Below, piece after piece: positions 49,196-58,212 of a stretch of DNA of 61,200 nucleotides. How positions within the stretch are numbered: the stretch's first letter is position 1; every line of letters starts with the position of its first letter. Origin of the DNA: Bythopirellula sp. (GTDB lineage: Bacteria; Planctomycetota; Planctomycetia; Pirellulales; Lacipirellulaceae); contig JANQQA010000111.1 in the NCBI GenBank assembly GCA_028285205.1, positions 1 through 61,200 on the forward strand, in the 5' to 3' direction. Position numbers and translations under genes: made by a program. The notes below the pieces were generated by a model. The model was not told the origin of the DNA and made no database searches. It worked only from the letters and a program-made list of their open reading frames with translations.

Positions 49196-49870
49196 ATGCT
49201 CTTACTGCAAGACGTACGTAAGTCCTATACCGAGCCCAACGGCGAGACGCTGCCGATCCTCGATATTCCGCGGTTGCAGCTCGCTGCAGGCGAACAGGTC
49301 GTCCTGCGCGGACGGAGCGGCTGTGGCAAGACGACGCTGCTCAACTGTATCTCTGGCCTGACGACTGTCGATGCAGGCAGTATCAGCATCGATGGCAAGG
49401 ACATTGTCAGCTTGCCAGAAGTCGCCAGAGATCGTTTTCGCGCTCGCAACATCGGCTTCGTTTTTCAGACGTTCAACCTGCTGCCCGCGTTCTCAGCGCT
49501 GGAGAATGTGATGCTCGGCATGACGTTCACCGGGCAGACCAAAGATAGTTCACGAGCCGAAAAACTACTGGCGGATGTCGGCTTAGAGCACCGCCTCACG
49601 CACAAGCCGGAAGCCCTGTCGGTCGGCGAGCAACAGCGGGTCGCGGTCGCGCGGGCGTTGGCCAATCAGCCCAAGTTGCTGCTGGCCGATGAACCCACGG
49701 CCAACGTCGACCCGGCTCACCAGCAGCAAGTGATCGACCTCTTGCGCGCCGCCTGCGAGAAAGAGAAGGTGGCGATGCTGCTAGTCACGCACTCGCCAGA
49801 AGTCTCGGATCAGTTCCAGCGTGTGGAGCAACTCGAGGAACTCAACCGCGCGGTTGCAGCCGTGCATTGA
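49196..49870 (+). CDS. ABC transporter ATP-binding subunit (LolD/MacB type)
   Basis: This 224-aa ATPase is of the LolD/MacB/FtsE class. Walker A is 'GRSGCGKTT' (about 39-47), the Q-loop is in 'GFVFQTFNLLPAFSALENV', the signature is 'LSVGEQQRVAVARAL' (LSxGE variant typical of this class), Walker B is 'LLLADEPTANVD', and the H-loop is 'LLVTHSPEV'. It is followed after 62 nt by an FtsX-type permease, its obvious partner. This class powers mechanotransmission rather than substrate passage through the membrane. It is the first gene of a five-gene same-strand run. Confidence 0.92.
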   Translation: MLLLQDVRKSYTEPNGETLPILDIPRLQLAAGEQVVLRGRSGCGKTTLLNCISGLTTVDAGSISIDGKDIVSLPEVARDRFRARNIGFVFQTFNLLPAFSALENVMLGMTFTGQTKDSSRAEKLLADVGLEHRLTHKPEALSVGEQQRVAVARALANQPKLLLADEPTANVDPAHQQQVIDLLRAACEKEKVAMLLVTHSPEVSDQFQRVEQLEELNRAVAAVH

Positions 49871-49932
49871 AACATCGCTCAGCAAGGCGTCACTCTCCGA
49901 TCGTTCTGTCACTCCGAGATTCGAAATAGATC

Positions 49933-51267
49933 ATGTCATTCTGGAAAATAGCCTGGCGAAACATGCAGCAGCGGGCACTAGCGTCTTCGCTGACTGGGTT
50001 GTCGATGGCGTTGGGGGTGGCACTGATGATTCTGGTGATGGTGGTGCACGCCGTGACCGTCGAACAGTTTGAAGGCGATGCCCAGGGCTACCATCTAATC
50101 GTCGGCGGTGCCAAGGGGGGCGACGTACAGTTGGTGATGAACACGGTGTTTCACATCGGTTCGGCCATCTATCCGATTCCGTACTCCAGCTACACCGACT
50201 TCGTTGACGGCAAGTACGCGCCGTATACCAAAGTGGCGGTGCCGTACTGCATCGGTGATAGCTACCACAAGGACGGCTATAAGTTCCGCGTGGTTGCGAC
50301 CACGCCCGACTTGTTCGACCAGCTGTCTTACGGTGCCGACGACCAGGGGAACGACATCAACTACGACTTTGCCGCCGGTCGGAACTTCCGCGAAGACCGG
50401 TTTTTTGAAGCCGTCGTGGGTTCGGTTGTGGCGAGCAAGACCGGGCTCAAGGTTGGCGATAGGTTTCAACCCACCCACGGCATGAGTTCCGACGGTGAGA
50501 AGCATATCGAGTTTGAGGTGGTCGGTATTCTTGCGCCTACAGGTACGTCGAACGATCGCGCGATGTTCGCCAACATGGAAGGTTTCTACCTGCTGGAAGG
50601 ACACGCACTGCCACCCGATGATGGCACGCCGGTAGATCAGTCGTACAAGCCCAGTGGCGAGGTTGACCCCCAGGACCCGAATCGTGGCTTCGATCGGCTT
50701 CCCGACTCGATGCGTGAGGTGACTGCGATTCTGGTCCTATGCAAAGACGATTTCGGCATGATGTCGCTCGACAACGCAATCAATAAGAGTAAAGACCGTG
50801 CGACGATCGCGGTGAAGCCGACTTATGTCGTGCAAGATATGCTCGACAATCTGGTCGGCCCGGCGCGGATTGTGTTGATGGTGCTGACGATTCTGATCAT
50901 CGTCGTGGCGGGGATCGGCATTCTCGTGAGCATTTACAACTCGATGAACGAGCGAAGCCACGACATCGCCGTGATGCGGGCGTTAGGAGCCAGCCGTACC
51001 GCAGTGATGGGGATCATCCTCAGCGAATCGATTCTGCTGTCGCTGCTGGGCGGAATTGCTGGAGTCTTGCTAGGCCATGCCGCGATCGCGTTGGTCAGCC
51101 CGTGGGTCGAAAGCGAAGCAGGCATTGTGCTTAAGTTTTGGGAGTTCAGCCCGCAAGAATTGCTGCTGATTCCAGGGTTGGTGGTCTTTGCGTCGCTCGT
51201 GGGATTCTTGCCAGCGGTGACGGCATACCGGACCGACGTCGGTCGGGCACTGGGCGGCGGACGCTGA
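49933..51267 (+). CDS. FtsX/MacB-type ABC transporter permease
   Basis: This 444-aa protein has an N-terminal membrane helix (about 17-40, 'SLTGLSMALGVALMILVMVV'), a large periplasmic domain of MacB_PCD type (about 45-310) and three C-terminal helices of the FtsX domain (about 315-440). The stretch 'IVSIYNSMNERSHDIAVMRALGASR' includes the conserved ERxxDIAxxRAxGA coupling motif. There is one core only, so it probably dimerises. It pairs with the upstream ATPase. In this position the following genes (CPFC/HEAT-like and two DUF3299 proteins) are candidate envelope partners. Confidence 0.92.
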   Translation: MSFWKIAWRNMQQRALASSLTGLSMALGVALMILVMVVHAVTVEQFEGDAQGYHLIVGGAKGGDVQLVMNTVFHIGSAIYPIPYSSYTDFVDGKYAPYTKVAVPYCIGDSYHKDGYKFRVVATTPDLFDQLSYGADDQGNDINYDFAAGRNFREDRFFEAVVGSVVASKTGLKVGDRFQPTHGMSSDGEKHIEFEVVGILAPTGTSNDRAMFANMEGFYLLEGHALPPDDGTPVDQSYKPSGEVDPQDPNRGFDRLPDSMREVTAILVLCKDDFGMMSLDNAINKSKDRATIAVKPTYVVQDMLDNLVGPARIVLMVLTILIIVVAGIGILVSIYNSMNERSHDIAVMRALGASRTAVMGIILSESILLSLLGGIAGVLLGHAAIALVSPWVESEAGIVLKFWEFSPQELLLIPGLVVFASLVGFLPAVTAYRTDVGRALGGGR

Positions 51268-51640
51268 GTCTCGCGAGGCGCAATTTGCGCTGGGTCGATT
51301 GCTTAGGACGCATTTGCGAATCACTGCTTCGATGGTGTCACCGAATCGAAGGTTGGCCCCATCGGCTGCACGTAGTCGAGTGGCAAAAAAAGTGGCTACT
51401 GACTACCCAATCCGCACCGTCCGTGAATCGCGAAGGCTGGTATACTGGGCGGATTGCGGTGGATTATCGCGGTTTCGGTGGTCCTGATCGGGAATTCCAC
51501 TGGCGAGACCCCCAAAGTGTCGAACCACATCGGCCGAGGTAGAAAGGGGGCAATTCTCGCTCTTTCCGTGAACTTGGCTCTCCCGCTGGGCAGGTAGCCT
51601 GGAAATGACGAATTCCCAATTCCCTACCCGAGGTTATAGA
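51268..51640. other. Spacer inside the ABC/DUF3299 gene run
   Basis: These 373 bases separate the permease from the CPFC protein, so an internal promoter is likely. TATACT occurs near 51440 in 'GGTATACTGG', but no good -35 is at 17 nt. The upstream ORF 51605-51640 is in frame with the next gene and could extend it by 12 codons. Confidence 0.35.
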
Positions 51641-53368
51641 ATGAGGTTTTGGAGATCAGCCAAGTCCCGTCGCCCGTCCAACCGCGCCAGCGATGCTGTC
51701 ATGCCTAAGCTTACACGTCTACTACTGATTGCTTGCCTGGTGGCGCCCAGCGCTGTCAGACCCGTGCGCGCCTGTCCGTTTTGCAGTGCGGTCTCGCAGA
51801 CGTTGACCCAGGAGATCGAAGCCGCCGACGTGTCGGTCATCGCTCGCTTGGTAACCTTGCCGCCCGAGTTCGATCTCGACGCCGACGCGCCGCTCGACTT
51901 GGACGATCCCGACAGTGGCACAGCAGAATTCGAGGTGGTCGAAGTCATCCGAGGCGACGACGCGCCGCCAGTGGGCAGCAAGATCAGAGTCGTGTACTTC
52001 GGCAGCAATGAGCAAAAGAAGCAGTTCTTGGTGAACGGCCTGGTGGGCAGTCGCATCGATTGGGCAACACCGTTGCCGCTCACCGACCGGGCGATCGAGT
52101 ACATCAAATCGCTTGGCACGTTGCCAGAAAAAGGGGGCGATCGCCTAGCGTTCTTCCTCAACCATTTAGAGGACGAAGACCCGCTACTCGCGCAAGATGC
52201 CTACGACGAGTTTGGGCGTTCGCCATACGAGGACGTGATCGAAGTGGGCGATCGGATGGATCGAAAGCAGCTTCTCGAGTGGATCGAAGACGCTGGAGTT
52301 GGGCCCACTAGGCGACGGTTGTATTTGACGATGTTGGGGATCTGTGGTCAGCCGGAAGACATTCCGACCCTCGAGTCATTGTTGCTCTACGATTATCAGC
52401 AAATGAAGCCAGGCATCGCGGCGTGCTTCGCGACGATCGCCAACGCCGGGCATGCTGCCGGCGTGACGGTGCTCAACGAAATGGTCAAAGCCGATGTGCG
52501 TCGCAAACAGCAGTGTCTCGACGCGCTGATCGCCGCCTACCTGAAGCTGGAGGGCCCCAAGGGTTTACCCTTGATCGAAAGCCGGTTCTTGGCAAATCCG
52601 GCAGCAGAGTACACGCAGGTTTACGCTGCGGTCATGGCCTTAAGATTTCATGGCGAAGAGGATGACACGATCCCGAAGGATCGCCTTTTGAAAGCGGTGC
52701 GTCTGATCTTGGACAATGACGAGATTGCCGATCAAGTGATTCCCGATTTGGCCCGTTGGGAGGATTGGAGCGTATTAGACCAGCTGGTCTTGAAGTTTAA
52801 GGCGTCGGAAGAAAACGCCTGGATTCGCCAGCCGGTGATCGCTTACCTGCTTACCGCTGAGGAGCAGCCGGGTGAGGTCGGTGAGCGGGCAGCGGGAGCG
52901 CTAGAGGAGTTGGAAAGACTCGACCCCAAGGGAGTTAAACAAGCGCGCAGCTACATGGCGTTTGGGTTGCTTGCTCGCACACGTGCGAAAAAGGACGCGG
53001 CAAAGGATGAGACGCCACCGCCGCGCCCGTCAGCGACCACCGCCCTCAGAGATAACCCATCGCCACAAGGACCTGCTCAACTGGACACGGCCGCCCAAGC
53101 CCCACCAGATCAGCCGACCATCGCAGCGATCACAAGCTCCGAATCGACGACAAGCGCCGTCGCGACTGCCCAGGACAGGCAGCCAGTTGGTGAGCAGGCG
53201 GCAGCGAAACTGTTGGTCCCTAACACGACGCCGCCTGGACCGAGTACAATGGTCATCGTAGGCGGTCCGCTGATTGCAGGCGTGTTTTTGTTCGGTGTCT
53301 TTGCACTGCTGCTGCGTGGAGCCGATGTCCGGCATACCGATCGCAGAACCTCCGGCAGCGACTCGTAG
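51641..53368 (+). CDS. CPFC-motif exported membrane protein with HEAT-like repeats
   Basis: This is a 575-aa protein. I use the ATG at 51641, which has GAGG 7-10 nt upstream; it gives a 20-residue basic lead before 'MPKLTRLLLIACLVAPSAV', a signal peptide. The mature protein begins near 'ACPFCSAVSQTL', so a CxxC pair sits at its N-terminus. A beta-rich region (about 60-130) and repeated helical pairs (about 200-420, HEAT-like) follow, then a disordered Pro/Ala-rich part and a C-terminal membrane helix ('GGPLIAGVFLFGVFALLLRG'). The fold of most of it faces the periplasm. The family is not named. The metal- or thiol-binding potential of CPFC and its ABC/DUF3299 neighbours suggest an envelope assembly or metal-handling role (inference). 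Confidence 0.75.
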   Translation: MRFWRSAKSRRPSNRASDAVMPKLTRLLLIACLVAPSAVRPVRACPFCSAVSQTLTQEIEAADVSVIARLVTLPPEFDLDADAPLDLDDPDSGTAEFEVVEVIRGDDAPPVGSKIRVVYFGSNEQKKQFLVNGLVGSRIDWATPLPLTDRAIEYIKSLGTLPEKGGDRLAFFLNHLEDEDPLLAQDAYDEFGRSPYEDVIEVGDRMDRKQLLEWIEDAGVGPTRRRLYLTMLGICGQPEDIPTLESLLLYDYQQMKPGIAACFATIANAGHAAGVTVLNEMVKADVRRKQQCLDALIAAYLKLEGPKGLPLIESRFLANPAAEYTQVYAAVMALRFHGEEDDTIPKDRLLKAVRLILDNDEIADQVIPDLARWEDWSVLDQLVLKFKASEENAWIRQPVIAYLLTAEEQPGEVGERAAGALEELERLDPKGVKQARSYMAFGLLARTRAKKDAAKDETPPPRPSATTALRDNPSPQGPAQLDTAAQAPPDQPTIAAITSSESTTSAVATAQDRQPVGEQAAAKLLVPNTTPPGPSTMVIVGGPLIAGVFLFGVFALLLRGADVRHTDRRTSGSDS

Positions 53369-53401
53369 CACGACAGAATTATCGAAATCTTAGATAGTAC
53401 T

Positions 53402-54142
53402 ATGGCAACTACCGAAGCACTTCTTGATTCAAGTAACGTCGACTCCACCGAAGAGGAGTTCGCCTACCGGTCCCTGAGCATGGCGGCAATCGCCTCGGCT
53501 GTGTTTGGGGTGGTCTCTGCCGTGACGTTTATTGCGGCGAACACCAGTCTGCAGCATTGCTTGGTGCTGTGCCCGATCCCGCTGGTGGGACTGGTCTGCG
53601 GCCTGAAAGCACTAAAGAACATCAGGGCTATGCCTGAGATCTTGAGTGGCGTGCGGGCCGCCGTGGCCGGAGTCGTCATGTCGAGCATAGGGCTGTTTGG
53701 CGGACTTGGTTACGCGAGTTACGTGCACGCGACCGAGGTACCGCCTGGATACGAGCGACTCTCGTTCTACAATCTCCGTCCCGACGAGATCGAACTAAAG
53801 GGCAACGAGATGGTGCCACGGGACGTTAAGGACCTGGAGGGCGCGGAGATCTTCATCAAAGGCTACATGCGGCCGGGAACCCATGTGTCCAAGAATCTGA
53901 CACCCGTCCGCCACAACGTCAGCATTTTCATGCTAGTGCGTGACAGCAACGAATGCTGTTTCGGGGATATCTCCACGGTCAAGTACTTCGACAAGATGGA
54001 TGTCTTTCTCAAGCCCGGGCTGCTTACGAACTATTCTAGCAGTATGTTTCGTGTGGCCGGCAAGCTGCGTATCGAACCACCAAATCCGGCCAAGGGGCAG
54101 TTCGACCCCAAATACTCGCTGGAAGCGGACTATGTGCAGTGA
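53402..54142 (+). CDS. DUF4190-DUF3299 membrane protein
   Basis: This 246-aa protein begins 33 nt after the preceding stop. Residues 25-110 contain three hydrophobic segments typical of a DUF4190-like module ('MAAIASAVFGVVSAVTFIA', 'LVGLVCGLKALKNIR', 'VVMSSIGLFGGLGYASYV'). Residues about 130-240 form a DUF3299 domain: 'IFIKGYMRPG', 'FMLVRDSNECCFGD', 'VFLKPG' and 'FRVAGKLRIEP'. The 'ECCFG' double Cys is shared with the next gene, a paralogue. DUF3299 has no established activity; a thiol/metal site at CC is plausible (inference). It probably works with the ABC pair upstream. Confidence 0.82.
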   Translation: MATTEALLDSSNVDSTEEEFAYRSLSMAAIASAVFGVVSAVTFIAANTSLQHCLVLCPIPLVGLVCGLKALKNIRAMPEILSGVRAAVAGVVMSSIGLFGGLGYASYVHATEVPPGYERLSFYNLRPDEIELKGNEMVPRDVKDLEGAEIFIKGYMRPGTHVSKNLTPVRHNVSIFMLVRDSNECCFGDISTVKYFDKMDVFLKPGLLTNYSSSMFRVAGKLRIEPPNPAKGQFDPKYSLEADYVQ

Positions 54143-54233
54143 GCTTCAAACTGCTATAAGTACTGAGCTTCAGCGACGCTCACATTCCCGCACCGCAGCT
54201 TGATCAACGGGCCCCTACGAAACAATCGAGAGC

Positions 54234-54845
54234 ATGACGGCACAAACGATTTCCATGGCGCTGCTGACGACTTGCTTGGCAAGCTGCCTAGGCTGCGGCG
54301 AGTCTGCGTCGACGGCATCATCCAGTTCGACGCGTCAGCCAATGCTGGCATCGACGTCGATTGCAGCACCGTCTGCATCGTCGAAGCCGGCCTTAACGGG
54401 ACCCGCTGCCACAGCGGACGCGGCCGCCGGCGCGAACGAACCTCCGCCGTTGGATCTTCCCGCCGATCCCAACGCGCTGGTCGACGCGACGTTCGATCAC
54501 ATAAAATTCGACATCGAGCCCGACGCTGAGTTTGACGAAGCGATGCTCACGCCGACGATTCGTAAATTGTTCGATCGCAACATCCGGATTCGTGGGTACA
54601 TCTACCCGACCCTCAAGAAACGCGGACTCAAGCAGTTTGTCCTGGTGCGTGACAACCAGGAGTGTTGTTTCGGCCCGGGAGCAGCGCTCTACGACTGCAT
54701 CCTGGTCCACATGAACGAAGGGCGGACGGCTGAGTATTCGATTCGCCCAGTGGCGGTCGAGGGCAAGTTCTCGTTTGAGATTTTCCCCGACTACGACGGT
54801 ACAACCCGGGCCATCTATCGCTTGGACGGTGAGTCTGTGGAGTAA
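54234..54845 (+). CDS. DUF3299 lipoprotein
   Basis: This 203-aa protein has a lipobox 'LASC' (Cys18) after a short hydrophobic stretch, then a Ser/Ala/Pro-rich linker (20-75). A DUF3299 domain spans about 80-200: 'FDHIKFDIEPD', 'IRIRGYIYPTLKKRGLKQFVLVRDNQECCFGPG', 'HMNEGRTAEYSIRPVAVEGKFSFE'. The Cys pair in ECCFG matches the preceding membrane paralogue. It is expected on the periplasmic face of a membrane as a lipoprotein. The gene starts 91 nt after its paralogue. The duplication suggests a soluble/membrane pair acting together. Confidence 0.84.
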   Translation: MTAQTISMALLTTCLASCLGCGESASTASSSSTRQPMLASTSIAAPSASSKPALTGPAATADAAAGANEPPPLDLPADPNALVDATFDHIKFDIEPDAEFDEAMLTPTIRKLFDRNIRIRGYIYPTLKKRGLKQFVLVRDNQECCFGPGAALYDCILVHMNEGRTAEYSIRPVAVEGKFSFEIFPDYDGTTRAIYRLDGESVE

Positions 54846-54999
54846 GTCTTCACCACTCAGTTCCTCGCTAGTTCTTCGGCTCCACCACATTCTTGATTCC
54901 GCGCAGAATTTCTCTGCCATCTGCGGAACTATGCCCAGAATCTGGGGTTAGATGCGCGGGTACAATACTCATTCATCAACAGATTGCAAAGGAGTTGGC

Positions 55000-56385
55000 A
55001 TGTCGCGGATTCGGTTGGCATTGACTTTGGTGGTTGGGACCGTGGCAGTTGCTTTTTTGAGCGATCCGTGTATTGCCAATGATTCTGACTGGCTTCGGTT
55101 CCGCGGGCCGCACGGCGCAGGCAAGACATCCGAGACTGCCGCATCGCCAGAGACATGGAGTGACACTGAGAACCTAAAGTGGAAACTCGCACTGCCAGGA
55201 CCTGGCTCCTCGTCGCCGATTGTGGTGGGTGACAAGATCTTCGTGACGTCTTGGTCGGGCTACGGGGTCGATCGAGAGGATCCAGGCGATCAACAGAACC
55301 TGGTGCGCCATCTCACCTGCGTCGATCGAAACTCAGGCGAGGTGATTTGGACCAAAGATGTGCGGCCCTATTTGCCTGAGGACGAGTACCGTGGCATGTT
55401 CACGGAGAACGGGTACGCGTCGCACACGCCGGTCTCTGATGGCGAAGCGATTTATGCATTCTTCGGCAAGACGGGAGTCGTCGCGTTTGACATCGACGGC
55501 GAACGGCTTTGGCAGGAGAGCGTCGGCACCGAGTCGGGTGCTCGCGGTTGGGGCTCGGCATCCAGTCCGATTCTGTACAAAGATTTGCTGATCGTGACTG
55601 CCTCAGCGGAGAGTGAGGCGATGGTGGCGCTCAACAAGAAAACCGGCAAAGAGGTCTGGCGCGCGGAAGCAGCTGGCTTCAACTCGGTGTGGGGCACGCC
55701 GATTCTGGTTGAAGTCAGTGAAGATCGTACCGATCTGGTGATTGCTGTGCCGGGCGAAGTTTGGGGATTCAACCCCAACAGTGGCAAACTGCGTTGGATC
55801 TGCGAGGCACTGGGCACGACCTCGTTTTGCTCAAGTGTGGTGGCCCAAGATGGGGTGATCTATGCACTGGAGACCGGTCCCGGCGGTGGTGGAGGCGTCG
55901 CGATTCGAGTCGGTGGCAAAGGCGACATCACCGAAACGCATATTCTCTGGCAAGGTCGGCAGCCGGGTCGCATCGGTTCGCCGCTGGTTCACGACGGCAA
56001 AATCTACGCATTCTCACGCGGAGTGGCCAACTGCTTCTCGACCGACGATGGCGACGAGCTCTACAAGGGGCGGCTGCAGGCGGCCTCGGCTGCTGCTCCA
56101 TCCGCGGATGCCGATCGCGAGTCTGGTCGGCGCGGCCGCGGACGCCGCGGGCGCGGGGGTGGACAAGACTACGGTTCGCCAGTGATGGCTGACGGGAAGG
56201 TCTATTTCACGTCGAGGGCAGGAGATACGTTTGTCATTCGCGTTGGTGGCGAATTCGAACAGCTTGCCGCTAATCGCGTGACAAGCGAGCGTGAAGACTT
56301 CAGCGCGACTCCCGCGCTCAGTCGTGGTGAGTTATTCATTCGTTCCAGCAAACACCTGTACTGCGTGTCGCTGCAGAATGAGTAG
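55000..56385 (+). CDS. Exported PQQ-type beta-propeller protein
   Basis: This 461-aa protein starts at the ATG with AAAGGAG 5-6 nt upstream. It has a signal peptide ('RLALTLVVGTVAVAFLSDPCIA') and then 'SDWLRFRGPHGAG', the start typical of planctomycete PQQ-repeat proteins. Successive blades contain 'GEVIWTKDV', 'GKEVWRAEA', 'GKLRWICEA' and 'GDELYKGRL'. No PQQ-dehydrogenase active-site pattern was seen, so a binding or scaffold role is likelier than oxidation. An Arg/Gly-rich insert ('GRRGRGRRGRGGG', about residue 385) interrupts one blade. It lies downstream of the DUF3299 genes, ends one base before the convergent coiled-coil gene, and may or may not belong to that run. Confidence 0.85.
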   Translation: MSRIRLALTLVVGTVAVAFLSDPCIANDSDWLRFRGPHGAGKTSETAASPETWSDTENLKWKLALPGPGSSSPIVVGDKIFVTSWSGYGVDREDPGDQQNLVRHLTCVDRNSGEVIWTKDVRPYLPEDEYRGMFTENGYASHTPVSDGEAIYAFFGKTGVVAFDIDGERLWQESVGTESGARGWGSASSPILYKDLLIVTASAESEAMVALNKKTGKEVWRAEAAGFNSVWGTPILVEVSEDRTDLVIAVPGEVWGFNPNSGKLRWICEALGTTSFCSSVVAQDGVIYALETGPGGGGGVAIRVGGKGDITETHILWQGRQPGRIGSPLVHDGKIYAFSRGVANCFSTDDGDELYKGRLQAASAAAPSADADRESGRRGRGRRGRGGGQDYGSPVMADGKVYFTSRAGDTFVIRVGGEFEQLAANRVTSEREDFSATPALSRGELFIRSSKHLYCVSLQNE

Positions 56386-56386
56386 A

Positions 56387-58015
56387 TTAGCCTTCGCCAT
56401 CGTCCTTGAGCCCCAGCGCCGAGAGCCAGCGGCGCTTGGGTTTTTCGGATTCGCTGTCGCCTTCCTCGATTTGCTCGAGGGTAGGCAGCAACGCGATTTT
56501 TTCTTCCAGGGCGGCTTGATCGCGGGCGAGCGTGGCGCGCTGTACGGAGATGTCGAGTTCCGCTTCGCGTAGCTTTGTGTCGAGTTCCTCTTGTTTCTCT
56601 TTGAGTCTGGACACTTCCGCTTGTACTGCCTGGTCGTCGCCAAGGAGGTCGGCGGCGATTTCTTCGCGGAGCTGCTCGAGATCCTGGCCCGCGGGACGCG
56701 ATTCCAGTTGGCTCTTCAAGGCAGCAATTTCGGAGTCGCGCTCCGCAAGCAGTGCGTCTTTCTCGGCGACGACCCGGTCGGTGATTGAAATCGTGCCCTC
56801 GATGGTCGCGCGCTCTTCGCGACGTGGCTCGTCGATCATGCCTTGGTCTTCGGCATCGAGCGCGGCCATCAAGCGTGCCTTTTGCGCTTGCCAGTCTTGC
56901 GCCTCGTCTGCCGATGGAGCGGTGACACCGCCGGCCGACCCGTCGAGCTGTTCTCGTAGCTCGGCATTCTCGGCCTTGAGATGCCGCACGTCGTCCACGG
57001 CAAGCTCGAACCGACGTTGCAGGTCGGCGAGTTCCTGCTGGCTGTCGAGATCGGGAGCAGGTGTAGGGGCGTTCTCCAGTTCCGCCAGACGTTCGGCCAG
57101 GGCGTCGCGCTCCGAGCGTAGACTTACTAGCTCGGGCGACTCTTGATCGTCAGCCTCGGGGCGGCTGACCAGCTCTTCGCGGAGTTCGGCATTCTCACGC
57201 TTCAGCTTGTGGACATCTGCTAGCGCGAGTTCGAACTTACGGCGGGTCTGTTCGAGTTGCTCGTCGATGCCCTCCAGCTTCGAGAGCTCCGCGACGCGTT
57301 GTTGCGCCTCCGTGACGCGTGTGTCTGCCTCAGCAACGCGTTGGTCGGCAGCTTCGATTCGCTGTTCCGCTTCCGATAGGCGGGTGGCCGTCTCCTCTTG
57401 TTGCTGATGGGCTGACGCGGCCGTTTGCTGTGCGTTTTCCAGTTCGACGAGCGTCGCGTCCTGAACAGACTGGAGAGTGCCGAGTTGTTCGTTGAGCTGG
57501 GTGAGTCGTTGCTGAAGTTCGGCCAGCTCGCCGCCGACTCGTTGGCATTCCGCACACTCCGCGTCGCGAAGCTGTTCACTCTCTTCGCGCGCTGCGGAAA
57601 GTTCACTGACGACTGCCTCGTGTTGCTGGCTTTCCTCGTCTTGCAGCTCCAGCAGCTGCTCTAACTCTTCGTCGCGTTCAGCGATCTGTGCCTCAAAGGC
57701 CTCCGACTGAGTCGCTAGTTGCTCAATCAGCTCGTCGACTTCGGCTTCTTTGGTGGCAAGTGCCTCGCGAAGCTCCTGTACGGCGGCGGCTTGTTCGGTG
57801 GCTTCCGCATGTGCTTCCGCGTCGGCTTGCCGCTCGCTCGCCAACTCATTGGCAAGAAGTTCAAGCTGCTTGGTGAGGCGATCTTCGATCTCACTGACGT
57901 GCATGCGATGCTGGTCGAGAGTGCGATCGGCTTGTTCACGAAGTGCGCGTAGCGACTCGGCAGTTTTCTGTGTGCGATCGTCGCCCTGGTCAGGGCTGGA
58001 TTGCGTATCATCCAT
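56387..58015 (-). CDS. Long coiled-coil protein with duplicated segment
   Basis: This is a 542-aa protein starting at 'MDDTQSSPDQGDDRTQKT'. Residues about 20-480 are almost entirely heptad coiled coil, rich in Glu, Gln, Leu and Ala. Two near-identical 26-residue units begin 'RRKFELALADVHKLK' (about 285) and 'QRRFELAVDDVRHLK' (about 360), each ending 'ENAELREEL/QL', so a block of the coil is duplicated. The last 30 residues are basic ('KPKRRWLSALG'). There is no signal peptide or membrane segment. It probably forms a cytoplasmic scaffold or filament; no partner is identifiable. It is convergent with the PQQ gene. Confidence 0.8.
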   Translation of the reverse strand: MDDTQSSPDQGDDRTQKTAESLRALREQADRTLDQHRMHVSEIEDRLTKQLELLANELASERQADAEAHAEATEQAAAVQELREALATKEAEVDELIEQLATQSEAFEAQIAERDEELEQLLELQDEESQQHEAVVSELSAAREESEQLRDAECAECQRVGGELAELQQRLTQLNEQLGTLQSVQDATLVELENAQQTAASAHQQQEETATRLSEAEQRIEAADQRVAEADTRVTEAQQRVAELSKLEGIDEQLEQTRRKFELALADVHKLKRENAELREELVSRPEADDQESPELVSLRSERDALAERLAELENAPTPAPDLDSQQELADLQRRFELAVDDVRHLKAENAELREQLDGSAGGVTAPSADEAQDWQAQKARLMAALDAEDQGMIDEPRREERATIEGTISITDRVVAEKDALLAERDSEIAALKSQLESRPAGQDLEQLREEIAADLLGDDQAVQAEVSRLKEKQEELDTKLREAELDISVQRATLARDQAALEEKIALLPTLEQIEEGDSESEKPKRRWLSALGLKDDGEG

Positions 58016-58212
58016 TACCGAAGAAGCCGTGTGTGCTGGTGTCAAGCTATCGCAGAACCCTTACGATCACGTCCGATCGAAAGCGTGTGCAGAGAAAATT
58101 CCCCCAGAAAAACATAGTTCACCACGCGCACGTGGTCAAAACGAATCAGTCCAGTCGTGCCGATTGCAGCGGTGGAACTGCCCAGATCGCGGCAACCCAC
58201 CCGTCGGACGAG

